Shown: positions 22,857 through 32,646, counted from the stretch's first letter. The stretch: DNA of 64,000 nucleotides from Halomonas lysinitropha (GCF_902500215.1 NZ_CABVOU010000043.1:1-64000); one strand, 5' to 3'. Program-made: numbers and translations. Notes: a model not told the origin generated them from the letters alone.

Positions 22857-23726
22857 ATGGCCAAGGTGCCCGCTGCCTATCGCGCCACCCAAGGCTCCAT
22901 TCTCGACGTGGACCGCGACTTCTACCGCCGCCTCGCTGACCCGGCCGACCGAATCTCCGTCGAACGCCTGACCGTGCCGATTCGTGAAGGCCTGGCCTGG
23001 GAGGTGCCTGCGGGCCATGTCGTGCGGCTCTCGACGCTGGGTGGGCCGCAGGTGGGCGATTTCAATCTATGGCATCGCCATAACCCGCGAGAGCGCTTCT
23101 GGGCCTCGCGCACTCGCCAGCTGCAGCGGGCCCATGTGTCGACGTTCGATCGCTTGTGGTCGACGCTGCCCTATCTGCGCCCCATGGCCACCATCATCGA
23201 GGATACCCTCGGCGAATACGGAGAGGACGGTGACGGTGGGCGCGTGCATGACCTGCTGGGGACCCGCTGCGATCCCTATGTCAACAAGCTCTTGACCGGT
23301 GAGGACTTCGATCATCACTGCCACTCCAACCTGGTGCGAGCGGTGGCCCCGTTCGGCCTTACCGAGTTCGACGTACATGACGTGCTCAACGTCTTCCAGT
23401 GCACCGGTCTCAACGACGATGACCAGTACTTCATGAAGGCTTGCCCGGCGAGAGAGGGCGATCATATCGAGTTCTTCGCCGAGATCGACCTGCTGTGCGC
23501 GCTTTCGTGCTGCCCGGGCGGCGATATTTCGGTTGACCTCTGGGGTCCCGACGCTCGCGATCCGCTTGAAACCTGCCACCCCATCGGCGTTGAGGTCTTC
23601 CGGCCAGCACCGGCGCTGCTCGCTGGCTGGGAATCCCCCGAGTATGCGCCCTACCGGGGCGGGCATGGCATGCAAGCCCCGAGCATCGACTGGACGGCGG
23701 AGAAGCAGCGCCGTTTCGAGTCCTGA
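22857..23726 (+). CDS. DUF1989 (urea carboxylase-associated family) protein
   Basis: 289 residues from the ATG at 22857, with GGAG six bases upstream; an in-frame ATG at 22851 abuts that site and is less likely. The cupin-like DUF1989 pattern is clear: VPAGHVVRLSTLGGPQVGDFNLW, then STFDRLWSTLPYLRP, TRCDPY, HCHSNL and the cysteine-rich ALSCCPGGDIS. Relatives are encoded near urea carboxylase or aminotransferase genes and bind metal; their biochemistry is poorly defined. No urea genes are nearby here, so the role is open. Confidence 0.85.
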   Translation: MAKVPAAYRATQGSILDVDRDFYRRLADPADRISVERLTVPIREGLAWEVPAGHVVRLSTLGGPQVGDFNLWHRHNPRERFWASRTRQLQRAHVSTFDRLWSTLPYLRPMATIIEDTLGEYGEDGDGGRVHDLLGTRCDPYVNKLLTGEDFDHHCHSNLVRAVAPFGLTEFDVHDVLNVFQCTGLNDDDQYFMKACPAREGDHIEFFAEIDLLCALSCCPGGDISVDLWGPDARDPLETCHPIGVEVFRPAPALLAGWESPEYAPYRGGHGMQAPSIDWTAEKQRRFES

Positions 23727-23747
23727 CGGCAACCATCGGGATGGCAC

Positions 23748-24785
23748 TCAGGTTTGCGCGGACGATCTGCGCTGCACCAACCGAAAGGCCGACAGCAGAA
23801 ACAGCGGGGCTCCGGCCGCCAGGTAAAGGTGATAGGACACCAGGCGCCAGACTAGCACGGCGGCGGCGGCCTGTTCGCGCTCCATCAGCGGCAGCAGCAG
23901 CCCGCCGACCCCCAGCTCGGCCGCACCGGCGCCGCCGGGAAGAAAGCTGAACTGGCTCGCGGCCATGGCCAGCATCTGGGTCAGGAAGGTCCATAGCCAG
24001 TCGGCATGTCCTCCAGCGCCCAGCACCGCCAGGTAGAGCAGGCTGTAGCGCAGCAGCCAATGCGCGGTGGTGAGCCCCAGCATCGCCAGCAGCGTCGGAA
24101 CGGGGAGCCGCAGTGTGGCCTGCAGCGCATGTCGGCACGTCAGCAGGCGGCGGGCCAGCCAACGGCGCCGATGGCCGCTCAGCCAGCGTGCGCCCGGTGA
24201 TGCGGAATAGCGCAGCAGTCGTGGCAGGTATGCCATCACCAGCGTAACGCCGGTGGCCAGGAGGGCCAACGCGACCAGGGCCAGCTGGATCAGTGCCTGG
24301 TGGGGCCACTGGGTCTCGCCCAGCAGGGAGAAGGCCACCAGCCCCGTCAGCATGCAGAGGAAGAACAGCAGATCGCAGCCCTGGTCCAGCAGGAAGACGG
24401 CCGCCCCTCTGGAGGCCGGCAACCCGCGTTGCGACAGCAATACCAGCAGCGTGGGCGGTCCGCCACTGCCTCCGGGCGTGGCACAGAGGGCGAACTTGGA
24501 CGCCAGCTCGATGCTCAGTGCCCTGAACTGTCCAAGGTGGCCGGCCCGGCCATTCAGCATCAGGCGCAATCGGGCGGCATTGAGATTCCAGCACAGGAAC
24601 GCGATCAGCACCATCAGGCCGACGACATCCAGCGGGAACCGCTTGACCCCCTCCAGGGCCTCGATTCCGCCCAGCCAGGCAGTGACCAGGAGGGGGGCGA
24701 TGAGCGCCAGCACGATCAGCAGGCCATGAAGCGGCCGCCATCGAGGCAGCGTCCGGCGAGGCTCAGCCGTTCTTGGAGATAACAT
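23748..24785 (-). CDS. Flippase-like integral membrane protein (LPG synthase transmembrane family)
   Basis: 345 residues from the ATG at 24785, which lies inside the 3' end of the preceding glycosyltransferase gene (23-bp overlap). About eight hydrophobic segments, beginning LLIVLALIAPLLVTAWLGG. The ATPGGSGGPPTLLVLLSQ and FSFLPGGAGAAELGVGGLLL loops are the signatures of the UPF0104/AglD-like family, the membrane part of lysylphosphatidylglycerol synthase. The catalytic MprF domain is absent. Such proteins are thought to move lipid-linked substrates. The tight overlap with a glycosyltransferase suggests a shared envelope-glycolipid job, which is inference. Confidence 0.82.
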   Translation of the reverse strand: MLSPRTAEPRRTLPRWRPLHGLLIVLALIAPLLVTAWLGGIEALEGVKRFPLDVVGLMVLIAFLCWNLNAARLRLMLNGRAGHLGQFRALSIELASKFALCATPGGSGGPPTLLVLLSQRGLPASRGAAVFLLDQGCDLLFFLCMLTGLVAFSLLGETQWPHQALIQLALVALALLATGVTLVMAYLPRLLRYSASPGARWLSGHRRRWLARRLLTCRHALQATLRLPVPTLLAMLGLTTAHWLLRYSLLYLAVLGAGGHADWLWTFLTQMLAMAASQFSFLPGGAGAAELGVGGLLLPLMEREQAAAAVLVWRLVSYHLYLAAGAPLFLLSAFRLVQRRSSAQT

Positions 24786-25881
24786 GGCGCTCGCCGCCGT
24801 GACGCAGTTGCCGATAATGCCCCAGCAGATCATCGATGACCCGCTGCCAATCGAAATGACGCTCGACGTGTCGGCGGGCGTGGCGCCCCATGGCCTTCGG
24901 GTCGTTGAGAAACAGCTCGCGAGTAGACCGTGCCATGTCGGCGGCATCACGGGGTCGGCACAGGATCCCGGCGCCCAGCGGCACATACTCCTTCAGGGCG
25001 CCGGCCTTCGCTGCTACCACCGGCAGTCCGGAGGCCATGGCCTCCTGCGCCACCAGGCCGAAGGTCTCGCGGTTACCGGCATGCAGCATGGCATCGGCGC
25101 TGGCCAGGGCGGTGGCGATCTCGTCGGGAGGGCAGTAGCGGGGTATCACGCTGACGTTCGAGGGGACGCGGGTGGGCATTCCCGGACCCATCAGGAGAAG
25201 GTGGTAGTCCGCCCCCAGCTGCCGCATCACGTCGACCAGCACGTCGATATGCTTCTCCGGCGAGTGGCGGCCGGCGAATATCAACAGCCGCTGGTGATCG
25301 CCCAGGCCCAGACGTTCGCGCACTGCGGGGTCACGATGCCCCGGGTGGAAGGCCTCGAGGTCGACGCCCAGCGGCTGCACGCGTATCGGCTCCACGCCCC
25401 AGTCGGCCAGTCGCTCCGCCATGGCGGTACAGGGCGCCAGCACGCTGTCGAAATGGCCATAGAGGTCGCCTACATAGCGCTGCAGGCGCTGGCGGACTCC
25501 CGTCCCGAAGCGATCGCCCATCAGTCTCGGCAGGTCGGAGTGGAAGAAGCCCACGGTGGGCACCCCCAGGGCCTGACCGGCCTCCGCGGCGGCCCAGGCA
25601 GTAACGTAGGGGTCGCCGGCCTCGATGAGGTCGGGGGCCATCGTCATCAGGGCATCGCGCCAGGGCCGGCGGCGCAGCGGGAAACGATAGCCCTGGCCCA
25701 GGGGGATCCGCGTCGCGGGAAGGGTATGCACCCCACCCAGGGAGCCGCGCTCGCCACCGGGTACCAGCAGGCTCGTCCGCAGATCTGGCCGGGTGGCCAG
25801 CACGCGATGCTTGGCCTCGAGGTAAGTGCGCACTCCACCGCTGGCAGGGGCGTGGAACATGGTGACGTCGACGATATGCAA
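24763..25881 (-). CDS. GT4-family glycosyltransferase
   Basis: 372 residues with two Rossmann halves (GT-B fold). The N-terminal half accepts substrate (MFHAPASGGVRTYL start). The C-terminal half binds nucleotide-sugar: IFAGRHSPEKHIDVLVDVM and NRETFGLVAQEAMASGLPVV hold the E-x7-E donor motif. It transfers a hexose from a nucleotide donor to an envelope or lipid acceptor that cannot be specified. It is the first gene of a two-gene unit with the flippase-like protein. TCAGCGCCAGGAGGG lies upstream of the ATG. Confidence 0.88.
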   Translation of the reverse strand: MHIVDVTMFHAPASGGVRTYLEAKHRVLATRPDLRTSLLVPGGERGSLGGVHTLPATRIPLGQGYRFPLRRRPWRDALMTMAPDLIEAGDPYVTAWAAAEAGQALGVPTVGFFHSDLPRLMGDRFGTGVRQRLQRYVGDLYGHFDSVLAPCTAMAERLADWGVEPIRVQPLGVDLEAFHPGHRDPAVRERLGLGDHQRLLIFAGRHSPEKHIDVLVDVMRQLGADYHLLLMGPGMPTRVPSNVSVIPRYCPPDEIATALASADAMLHAGNRETFGLVAQEAMASGLPVVAAKAGALKEYVPLGAGILCRPRDAADMARSTRELFLNDPKAMGRHARRHVERHFDWQRVIDDLLGHYRQLRHGGERHVISKNG

Positions 25882-25956
25882 GGAGCCCTCCTGGCGCTGA
25901 TGTTTCCAGCCAGCCTAGGGCGGCGATGCGACAATTGTGCGACAGCCAGAACGCGA

Positions 25957-25980
25957 GACGGCGACCCGAGGGTCGCCGTC
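25957..25980 (-). terminator. Intrinsic terminator of rnb
   Basis: An 11-bp perfect inverted repeat (25957-25967 with 25970-25980) with a very tight loop, 28 bp beyond the rnb stop on the minus strand. The U-run is weak. Confidence 0.65.
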
Positions 25981-26007
25981 CTGTGTCGCTTAGGGTCTGC
26001 CGGACGG

Positions 26008-27948
26008 TCAGTCCGCGGGTCGGCCCACCAACGAGCGGGTTTCCTCGCGAGCTTCGGTCAGCGCAACCTGGATGATGTCGCCCAGCTTGAAGCGCTCCTC
26101 ACCCTCGATCTGGATGCGCCCCTCCTTGTCATCGATCACCACCTTGGTGCGGTCGCTGTGCATCATCGGGGCGGGGATGAAGGCCGTCGCGCCGTTGGCG
26201 ACCAGGCGTACGCGCATGCCGCCACGGTTGACGTTGACGATCTCGGCCTCGAAGGTCTGCTGGGCCTCGGCGGCGGGGGTCAGGTAGCGCACGTAGAGCC
26301 AGTCCTTGACGTCGCGCTCGGCCATGCGGTTCAGCCGGCGGCGCTCGGTGAGCTGCTCGGTGAGCTGCTGGCTGGCCTCGGCCGGGGCCTGCTCGCCCTT
26401 GAGCACCCGCTTGATCAAGCGGTGGTTGACCATGTCGCCATACTTGCGGATCGGCGAGGTCCAGGTGGCATAGGCGGACAGTCCCAGGCCGAAGTGCGGG
26501 CCGGGCTGGGCCGACATGCTGGTGAAGCCCTGGAAGCGACGCAGGCGGGCATCCAGCCAGGCGTCATCGCGGCCCTCGAGCTCGCGCTTGAGCTCGGTGT
26601 AGCGGGGCAGTTCGGTGAGTTGCTCGCGCTCCACCTGAATGTCCTGGCCGGCCAGGAACTCCTGGGCCGCCTCGGCCTTCTCCGGCTCGAAGGCGCGATG
26701 CACGTTGAAGATGCCGTGGCCGATGTGCCTGGCCAGGAAGTCGGCACAGCAGGCGTTGGCGGCGACCATCGACTCCTCGATCATGCGGTTGGCGATGCGC
26801 CGGTGCTCGGTGCGGATGTCCAGCACGTTACCGGCCTCGTCCAGGTCGAAGACGAAGTCGGGGCGGTCCTTGAAGACCAGGGCATGAGCCGCCCGCCAGG
26901 CGCTGCGTGCCTCGGTCATGGCCTCCAGTGCCTTGAGCTGCTCGCCGATGTCGTCGGCCGGTGCCCAGTCACCCTGACCTTCGAGCCAGTCGGAGACCCA
27001 GTCGTAGGCGAGCTTGGCATGGGAGCGCGCGGTGGCGGCGAAGAAGCGGTAGTCGCCGAGACTGCCATCGGCGCCGACCTCCAGGGTGCAGGCCAGCACC
27101 GGGCGATCCTTGCCCTCCCACAGCGAGCAGAGGTCATCGGCCAGCTGCTCGGGCAGCATGGTGACGTTCTGGCCCGGCAGGTAGACGGTGAAGGCGCGGG
27201 TGCGAGCCTCGAGGTCGGCGGCATGCCCCTCCTCCACGTAGGCGGTGGGGTCCGCGATGGCCACGGTCAGCGACCAGCCGCCATCCTCGCGGGAGCGGAT
27301 GCGCAGGGCATCATCCATGTCGCGGGTCTTCTCGCCATCGATGGTGAAGAAGGGTTCGGCGGTCAGGTCCTCGCGTTCGAGGCCCTCGTCGAGCAGCGGC
27401 CAGTCGTCACCGGCGTCCGGGCACTCCTGCTCCAGGGCATGGCGGGCCAGGGTCACGCGCCACGGCACGGCCGGGTCGTCGGTCTTGGCCACCAGCTCGT
27501 CGATCTGGGTGAAGAAGGCGCGGTCATCGGGCTTGAGGGGATGGCGCACCAGACGAGCCACGACCCAGTCGCCGTCACCTATGCTGTCTTCGTCCAGGCT
27601 GCGCTTGATACGCGCCTTGAGCACGTTCTTCATTACCGGGTGGTCGGGCACCACGGCGAGACGCCCCTCGCGCTTCTGGACGCGCGCGATAAAGCGTTCC
27701 ATGCCGGTCTCGAGCAGTTTCTCCGGCTCGACCGATTTCTTGTCGCCCTCCTCGTGGACGACAGCCTCGACGCGGTCGCCATGCAGCACCAGCTTCATGG
27801 CGGGGGGCGGCACGAAATAGGATTCGCCGTCGTCGGTCTCGAGGAAGCCGAAGCCCCTGTCGGTGGCCTTGATCACGCCCTCGACGCGAGGGGTGTTCGA
27901 GCGGATCTGTTGCTTGAGTTGGGCAAGCGCCGAGTTGTTCTGCAGCAT
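26008..27948 (-). CDS. rnb: Exoribonuclease II
   Basis: 646 residues from the ATG at 27948, which matches the E. coli RNase II start (MxQxNxxLAQLKQQ) and length (644). It degrades single-stranded RNA 3' to 5'. The order is two cold-shock domains, the RNB catalytic domain (TIDGEKTRDMDDAL holds the acidic metal-binding cluster; GPHFGLGLSAYATWTSPIRK is the conserved core) and an S1 domain at the C-terminus. RNase R would be much longer. Confidence 0.96.
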   Translation of the reverse strand: MLQNNSALAQLKQQIRSNTPRVEGVIKATDRGFGFLETDDGESYFVPPPAMKLVLHGDRVEAVVHEEGDKKSVEPEKLLETGMERFIARVQKREGRLAVVPDHPVMKNVLKARIKRSLDEDSIGDGDWVVARLVRHPLKPDDRAFFTQIDELVAKTDDPAVPWRVTLARHALEQECPDAGDDWPLLDEGLEREDLTAEPFFTIDGEKTRDMDDALRIRSREDGGWSLTVAIADPTAYVEEGHAADLEARTRAFTVYLPGQNVTMLPEQLADDLCSLWEGKDRPVLACTLEVGADGSLGDYRFFAATARSHAKLAYDWVSDWLEGQGDWAPADDIGEQLKALEAMTEARSAWRAAHALVFKDRPDFVFDLDEAGNVLDIRTEHRRIANRMIEESMVAANACCADFLARHIGHGIFNVHRAFEPEKAEAAQEFLAGQDIQVEREQLTELPRYTELKRELEGRDDAWLDARLRRFQGFTSMSAQPGPHFGLGLSAYATWTSPIRKYGDMVNHRLIKRVLKGEQAPAEASQQLTEQLTERRRLNRMAERDVKDWLYVRYLTPAAEAQQTFEAEIVNVNRGGMRVRLVANGATAFIPAPMMHSDRTKVVIDDKEGRIQIEGEERFKLGDIIQVALTEAREETRSLVGRPAD

Positions 27949-27978
27949 GGTCACGATCGGTTGGCGGGTAAGAGGGCC

Positions 27979-28007
27979 ACTATACGGATTCGCGACCCCG
28001 GCGCCAA
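27979..28007 (-). promoter_or_regulatory. Promoter of rnb
   Basis: On the minus strand TTGGCG (28002-28007), a 17-bp spacer and TATAGT (27979-27984), about 30 bp ahead of the ATG. Confidence 0.6.
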
Positions 28008-28174
28008 ATGGCACGTGGGGGAAAGGAATCCGTCGCCCGTGGATGCCACGGCCACGCTGAGGTATCTACACCCGCCGGGCGCCTTACCAGCGAGATCATC
28101 GTCGCGGGTCGGCAGGGAAGACAGCGGAGAGCGCCTTCGGTAGCCTGAAGGATTCAGGCTACGCGGAACACCCC

Positions 28175-28978
28175 ATGACCCCACGACTGATCGTTACAGA
28201 CCTCGACGGCACCCTGCTCGGGGCCAACCATGACCTGCACCCGACGACTGTCGACACCCTGCGGGCCCTGGCAGGGCAGGGGCACCACCTGGCGTTTGCT
28301 TCGGGTCGCCACTTTCGGGACATGCAGCGCTTCCGCGAACGCCTCGGCGTCCCCGTGCACGTGATCAGCACCAATGGCGCCTATCTCCACGATACCGAGC
28401 ATCGCCTGGTGACCGCCCGCCACCTGGAGGCCTCTGTGGCGCGTGAGTTGATCGCCTTGCCGCGCCATCCCGAGGTACGCCTCAACCTCTTCCACGAGGA
28501 GGAGTGGTTGATCGATGCCGAAGCGCCCGGCCTGCTGGCGCTGCACGCTCATACCGGCTTCGGGTACCGGGTTGCCGACCCCGGCGAACTCGACGGCGAG
28601 GGCGTCGGCAAGGTGCTCTTTATCGGTGACCCCGAAGAGGTCAGGCAGCTGGAGGAGACGATCCGCGCCCGCCATGGCGAGCGGTTGCATCTGACCTGGT
28701 CGATGGCCACCTCGCTGGAGATCATGGCCGAGGGCGTGAACAAGGGCACCGCCCTCACTGCGTTGCTCGAGCGCCTGGGGCTTGGCCCCGAGCAATGCCT
28801 GGCCTTCGGCGACAACCTCAACGATACCGAGATGCTCGCCCTGGCGGGCGAAGCCCACGTGATGGCCAACGCCCACCCCGAGCTGGCCGGCCGGCTTCCC
28901 GATGCGCAGCACATCGGCCATCACGATGACCAGGCGGTGGCCGCGCGGCTGCGCGAGCGTTTTGGAGTCTCGAGATGA
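28175..28978 (+). CDS. Cof-type HAD-IIB phosphatase
   Basis: 267 residues. The HAD motifs are present in order: VTDLDGTLLG (catalytic Asp9 and Asp11), ISTNGAYLHD, the lysine in VNKGTALTALLE and AFGDNLNDTEML. The large cap between motifs II and III is of the IIB type. Relatives dephosphorylate sugar phosphates or similar small phosphoesters in the cytosol. The gene overlaps gltR by 4 bp (ATGA at 28975), so it is cotranscribed and coupled with a glucose-responsive regulator, which points to a sugar-phosphate substrate, though that is inference. Confidence 0.9.
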   Translation: MTPRLIVTDLDGTLLGANHDLHPTTVDTLRALAGQGHHLAFASGRHFRDMQRFRERLGVPVHVISTNGAYLHDTEHRLVTARHLEASVARELIALPRHPEVRLNLFHEEEWLIDAEAPGLLALHAHTGFGYRVADPGELDGEGVGKVLFIGDPEEVRQLEETIRARHGERLHLTWSMATSLEIMAEGVNKGTALTALLERLGLGPEQCLAFGDNLNDTEMLALAGEAHVMANAHPELAGRLPDAQHIGHHDDQAVAARLRERFGVSR

Positions 28979-29700
28979 CGACGCCACCGGTGACCCTGAT
29001 CGTGGTCGACGACGACCCCGAGATCCGCGAGCTGCTGGCCGACTACCTGAGCCGCCACGGCTACCGAGCGCTGACCGCCGAGGATGCCCAGGCGCTGGGT
29101 GAGCTGCTGGTCGAGGAGACGCCGGACCTGCTGGTGGTGGACCTCATGCTGCCCGGCGACGACGGCTTCACCATTTGTCGGGATCTGCGTCGCAAGAGCG
29201 ACGTGCCGATCATCATGCTGACCGCCAGTGCCGACGAAACCGATCGCATCCTGGGGCTGGAGCTGGGCGCCGACGACTACCTGGGCAAGCCCTTCAACCC
29301 CCGCGAGCTGTTGGCGAGAATCAAGGCGGTGCTGCGTCGCACTCGTCCCGGCCAGGTATCGCTCGACCCGGCGGAGGCCCGCCTGGTGGCGTTCGGCGAC
29401 TGGCGGCTTGACCGCCTGACCCGCGCGCTGATCGATAGCGCCGGTGAGCAGATCCCGCTTTCCGGTGCCGATTTTCAGCTGTTGCAGGTGTTCCTCGCGC
29501 GCCCTGAACAGGTGTTGTCTCGAGACGATCTCTACGTGCTGACTCGGGGGCGTCCGTCGCCTCCCCTGGATCGCTCCATCGATGTGCACGTGTGTCGTTT
29601 GCGTCAGCGCCTCGGCGAGGATGCCCAGCACTCCCAACTGATCCGGACGGTGCGTGGCGCAGGCTATGTGCTGACGGCCCGGGTTGAGGTCCTGTCTTGA
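28975..29700 (+). CDS. gltR: OmpR-family response regulator, GltR type
   Basis: 241 residues. Receiver domain with acidic pocket VDDDPE (11-16), phospho-acceptor Asp56 in LLVVDLMLPGDDG and Lys105 in DDYLGKPF. A winged-helix DNA-binding domain occupies ~135-235, ending in LIRTVRGAGYVLT. It lies immediately before a matching kinase and the gts transporter genes, the same order as gltR-gtrS-gtsABCD in Pseudomonas, where the pair controls glucose uptake. Naming rests on this synteny. It overlaps the upstream phosphatase gene and the downstream kinase gene by 4 bp each. Confidence 0.85.
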   Translation: MTTPPVTLIVVDDDPEIRELLADYLSRHGYRALTAEDAQALGELLVEETPDLLVVDLMLPGDDGFTICRDLRRKSDVPIIMLTASADETDRILGLELGADDYLGKPFNPRELLARIKAVLRRTRPGQVSLDPAEARLVAFGDWRLDRLTRALIDSAGEQIPLSGADFQLLQVFLARPEQVLSRDDLYVLTRGRPSPPLDRSIDVHVCRLRQRLGEDAQHSQLIRTVRGAGYVLTARVEVLS

Positions 29701-31190
29701 CAGCGGAGAGTCGCTGGCGGCGGCTGCGTCGGTGGCTCTCCCGTGGCCTTCCGGGCACGCTACGGGGACGCTTCGTGTTGATCATGGTGCTGGGCGTACT
29801 GGCTGCGCAGCTGGCCAGTTACGCGATCTGGACCTCCCAGGTGCGTTCCAGCCGCATGGCCCAGCTCGACGAACTGTCGAGCAACGTCGCCTACAGCGTG
29901 GCCTCTACCATGCAGTTCTTCCGGTCGTTGCCGCGGGAGTACCGACATATTGTGCTCGATCAACTGCGCAACATGGGGGGTACGCGGTTCTTCGTCAGCG
30001 TCAACGAACACCGCATTGGTGTGGTGGATATCGGCGAGGGGCCGGAGAAAGCGCTGGTGGTCGACAACTTTCAGCGCATCCTCACCAGTGAGCTCAACAT
30101 CGACGAGGTGCTGGTAGAGTTTTCGCGGCCCGAGACGCTGCGTGTCTTCAACAACGAGTTGCTGTTGACCGACCTGCCTCCGCGCTGGGGGCAGCACAGC
30201 CTGCTGATGGAGCCTCTCTCGCCGCCGATTCTGGTCGTGCAACTGCAGCTCGAGCCCGGTACCTGGCTTTATATAGCGACCCTGCTGCCCATCGCCGAGC
30301 TGTTCGAGCCCCGCGTCTGGCTGTCGGGGGAGCGCTTGCTGGCCATGTTGATGGTACTGCTGACGGTGTTGGGACTCTCGCTGCTGGGGATCCGCAGCAT
30401 GACGCGTCCGCTGTCACGTCTCGCGCGAGCCGCCCGCCAGCTGGGTGACGATCTCGATGCCTCGCCGCTGCGCGAAAGCGGCCCGCGTGAGGTCGTGGCC
30501 ACGGCCGTGGCCTTCAACCGCATGCAGGGGCGTATCCGGGAGCAGGTCGAGGAGCGTGAACGGCTGTTCTCGGCCATCTCTCACGACCTCAAGACCCCGA
30601 TCACCCGCTTGCGCCTGCGCGCCGAAATGCTCGATGACCCGCGTCAGCGCGAGCGTTTCTGCGCCTCGCTCGACGAACTGGATGCGCTGGTGCGTGGCGC
30701 GCTGGCTTCGGTGAAAGGGCTGGACCTGCATGAACCGATCGTGGAGGTCGACCCCGTCGCCTTGCTGGAGTCGCTGGCGGCAGAGCTGCGGCTGCATGGC
30801 GGCGAAGTGGTCGTCGAGGGGAGCGCCGCTCCTATCGCCGCCAAGGCGATGGCCCTCAGGCGCTGCCTGGCCAACCTGATCGAGAATGCCCTCTTCTATG
30901 GTCAGCGTGCCGAGATAACCCTCATCGACAGTGACGAGATGCTGACGATCGCCATTCGCGATCAGGGTCCCGGCATTCCCGAGACCCACGCCGAACACGT
31001 CTTCTCCCCCTTCGTGCGGCTGGAGCCCTCGCGCAGTCGACATACCGGGGGCAGCGGTCTGGGGCTGGGGATCGCACGACATATCGCGCGGGCCCATGGG
31101 GGTGAGGTCGTGCTCGCCAACCATCCCGAAGGGGGGCTGGTCGTCACCCTGACACTGCCTCGCCAGGGCAATGTTACCGACCTGCAATAA
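29697..31190 (+). CDS. gtrS: Sensor histidine kinase, GtrS type
   Basis: 497 residues, TTG start overlapping the gltR stop (TTGA). One membrane helix near 22-42, a periplasmic domain to about 215, a second helix (LLAMLMVLLTVLGLSLLGI), HAMP, a HisKA domain with AISHDLKTPITRLRLRAEM, and a C-terminal ATPase with the N box (LANLIENAL), DQGPGIPE and GGSGLGLGIARHIA. EnvZ-like architecture. In Pseudomonas GtrS senses sugar acids such as 2-ketogluconate; whether the periplasmic sensor binds the same ligand here is unknown. Confidence 0.87.
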   Translation: MTAESRWRRLRRWLSRGLPGTLRGRFVLIMVLGVLAAQLASYAIWTSQVRSSRMAQLDELSSNVAYSVASTMQFFRSLPREYRHIVLDQLRNMGGTRFFVSVNEHRIGVVDIGEGPEKALVVDNFQRILTSELNIDEVLVEFSRPETLRVFNNELLLTDLPPRWGQHSLLMEPLSPPILVVQLQLEPGTWLYIATLLPIAELFEPRVWLSGERLLAMLMVLLTVLGLSLLGIRSMTRPLSRLARAARQLGDDLDASPLRESGPREVVATAVAFNRMQGRIREQVEERERLFSAISHDLKTPITRLRLRAEMLDDPRQRERFCASLDELDALVRGALASVKGLDLHEPIVEVDPVALLESLAAELRLHGGEVVVEGSAAPIAAKAMALRRCLANLIENALFYGQRAEITLIDSDEMLTIAIRDQGPGIPETHAEHVFSPFVRLEPSRSRHTGGSGLGLGIARHIARAHGGEVVLANHPEGGLVVTLTLPRQGNVTDLQ

Positions 31191-31304
31191 CGCCCTAACA
31201 CTTTGCAGGACTCGGTAACGCCCCTTCGTCGAACGAGTGGCGTAGCGTGTCGGTATCCCGGTGAGCCGGGAGGCCATAACAAGACGATACGAGGATTTCA
31301 CGCC

Positions 31305-32585
31305 ATGCACGCTTCAACACGCTGCGCTTCACCCCGCAAGACCGCGCTCGCCCTGGCCACCGGCCTGGCGGCCTCTCTGACCCTGACCGCCGCTCAGGCC
31401 GGCGATGTGGAGGTCCTGCACTGGTGGACCTCCGGAGGCGAGGCCCGCGCGGCCAATGTGCTCAAGGAGTTGATGGAAGCCGAGGGGCACACCTGGGAGG
31501 ACTTCGCGGTGGCCGGCGGCGGCGGCGAAACCGCCATGACGGTACTCAAGTCCCGCGCCATGTCCGGCAATCCGCCTTCCGCGGCTCAGATCAAGGGGCC
31601 CGAGATCCAGGAGTGGGGTGAACTCGGGCTGCTGGGCGATCTCGACGCCGTGGCCGAGGCCCAGGACTGGCAAGCGCTGCTGCCCGAGACGGTAGCGGAA
31701 GTGATGCGCCATGACGGCCATTATGTGGCGGTGCCGGTCAATGTTCACCGCGTCAACTGGCTGTGGGCCAATCCCGAGGTGCTCGAGGATGCGGGAGTCG
31801 AGATGCCCACCACCCTCGATGAGCTGTTCGCCGCCGAGGAACCGTTGCGTGCGGCGGGCTATATCCCGCTGGCGCACGGTGGCCAGGCCTGGCAGGACGC
31901 TACCATCTTCGAGGACATCGTGCTGGCGGAGGGAGGCAGCGACTTCTATCGTCGTGCCCTGGTGGAGCTGGATCCCGACGCCCTGGGCGGCGAGCAGATG
32001 GTCGAGGCGCTCTCGACCTTCAAGCGACTGCGCGAGCTGATGGATGACGACATGTCGGGGCGCGACTGGAACATCGCTACCTCCATGGTCATCGAGGGCG
32101 ATGCCGCCATGCAGTTGATGGGCGACTGGGCCAAGGGCGAGTTCACGGCCGCGGGCCTCACCGCCGGCGAGGATTACCTGTGCGCCCCGGCGCCGGGCAC
32201 GGCATCAGTGTTCACCTTCAACATCGATAGCCTGGCGATGTTCCGGGTCAGCGACGAGGCCGACCGCGAGGCCCAGCAGGACCTGGCGCGCCTGGTGCTG
32301 GAACCTACCTTCCAGGAAGCCTTCAACCTCGCCAAGGGCTCGATTCCCGCTCGCCCGGACCTGGACATGAGCGAGTTCGATCGCTGTGCGCAGCAATCGC
32401 TGGCCGACTTCCAGCGTACCGCCGAGGAGGGCGGCCTGGTGCCCAGCATGGCACACGGCATGGCGGTGCCGGCCGCTGTCCAGGGTGCCATCTTCGATGT
32501 TGTCACCAACTACTTCAACGACAGCGACATGGAGGCCGAGGAGGCCGCCCAGCGCATGGTCAACACGGCTCAGGCCATTCTCTAG
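31305..32585 (+). CDS. gtsA: Glucose/mannose ABC transporter substrate-binding protein
   Basis: 426 residues from the ATG at 31305. An export signal ([22 protein letters not shown]) precedes a mature part beginning [17 protein letters not shown]. The family-1 carbohydrate-binding pattern ([49 protein letters not shown]) matches the Pseudomonas periplasmic glucose-binding protein. It delivers sugar to GtsBC. The 114-bp gap after gtrS contains no clear terminator, and expression is probably controlled by GltR. GAGGATTTCACGCC precedes the start. Confidence 0.9.
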   Translation: MHASTRCASPRKTALALATGLAASLTLTAAQAGDVEVLHWWTSGGEARAANVLKELMEAEGHTWEDFAVAGGGGETAMTVLKSRAMSGNPPSAAQIKGPEIQEWGELGLLGDLDAVAEAQDWQALLPETVAEVMRHDGHYVAVPVNVHRVNWLWANPEVLEDAGVEMPTTLDELFAAEEPLRAAGYIPLAHGGQAWQDATIFEDIVLAEGGSDFYRRALVELDPDALGGEQMVEALSTFKRLRELMDDDMSGRDWNIATSMVIEGDAAMQLMGDWAKGEFTAAGLTAGEDYLCAPAPGTASVFTFNIDSLAMFRVSDEADREAQQDLARLVLEPTFQEAFNLAKGSIPARPDLDMSEFDRCAQQSLADFQRTAEEGGLVPSMAHGMAVPAAVQGAIFDVVTNYFNDSDMEAEEAAQRMVNTAQAIL

Positions 32586-32646
32586 GACCCGCTGGCCGGG
32601 GACGCCGCTGCGGCGGCGTCCGTCTTCATCCACGAGGATTCCTCTC

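Noticed and set aside
24784-28143. A 1119-codon open frame on the plus strand
   Set aside because: It runs antisense through the glycosyltransferase and rnb genes, both of which have intact motifs. Long antisense frames are expected in GC-rich coding DNA; the translation is low-complexity and matches no fold.
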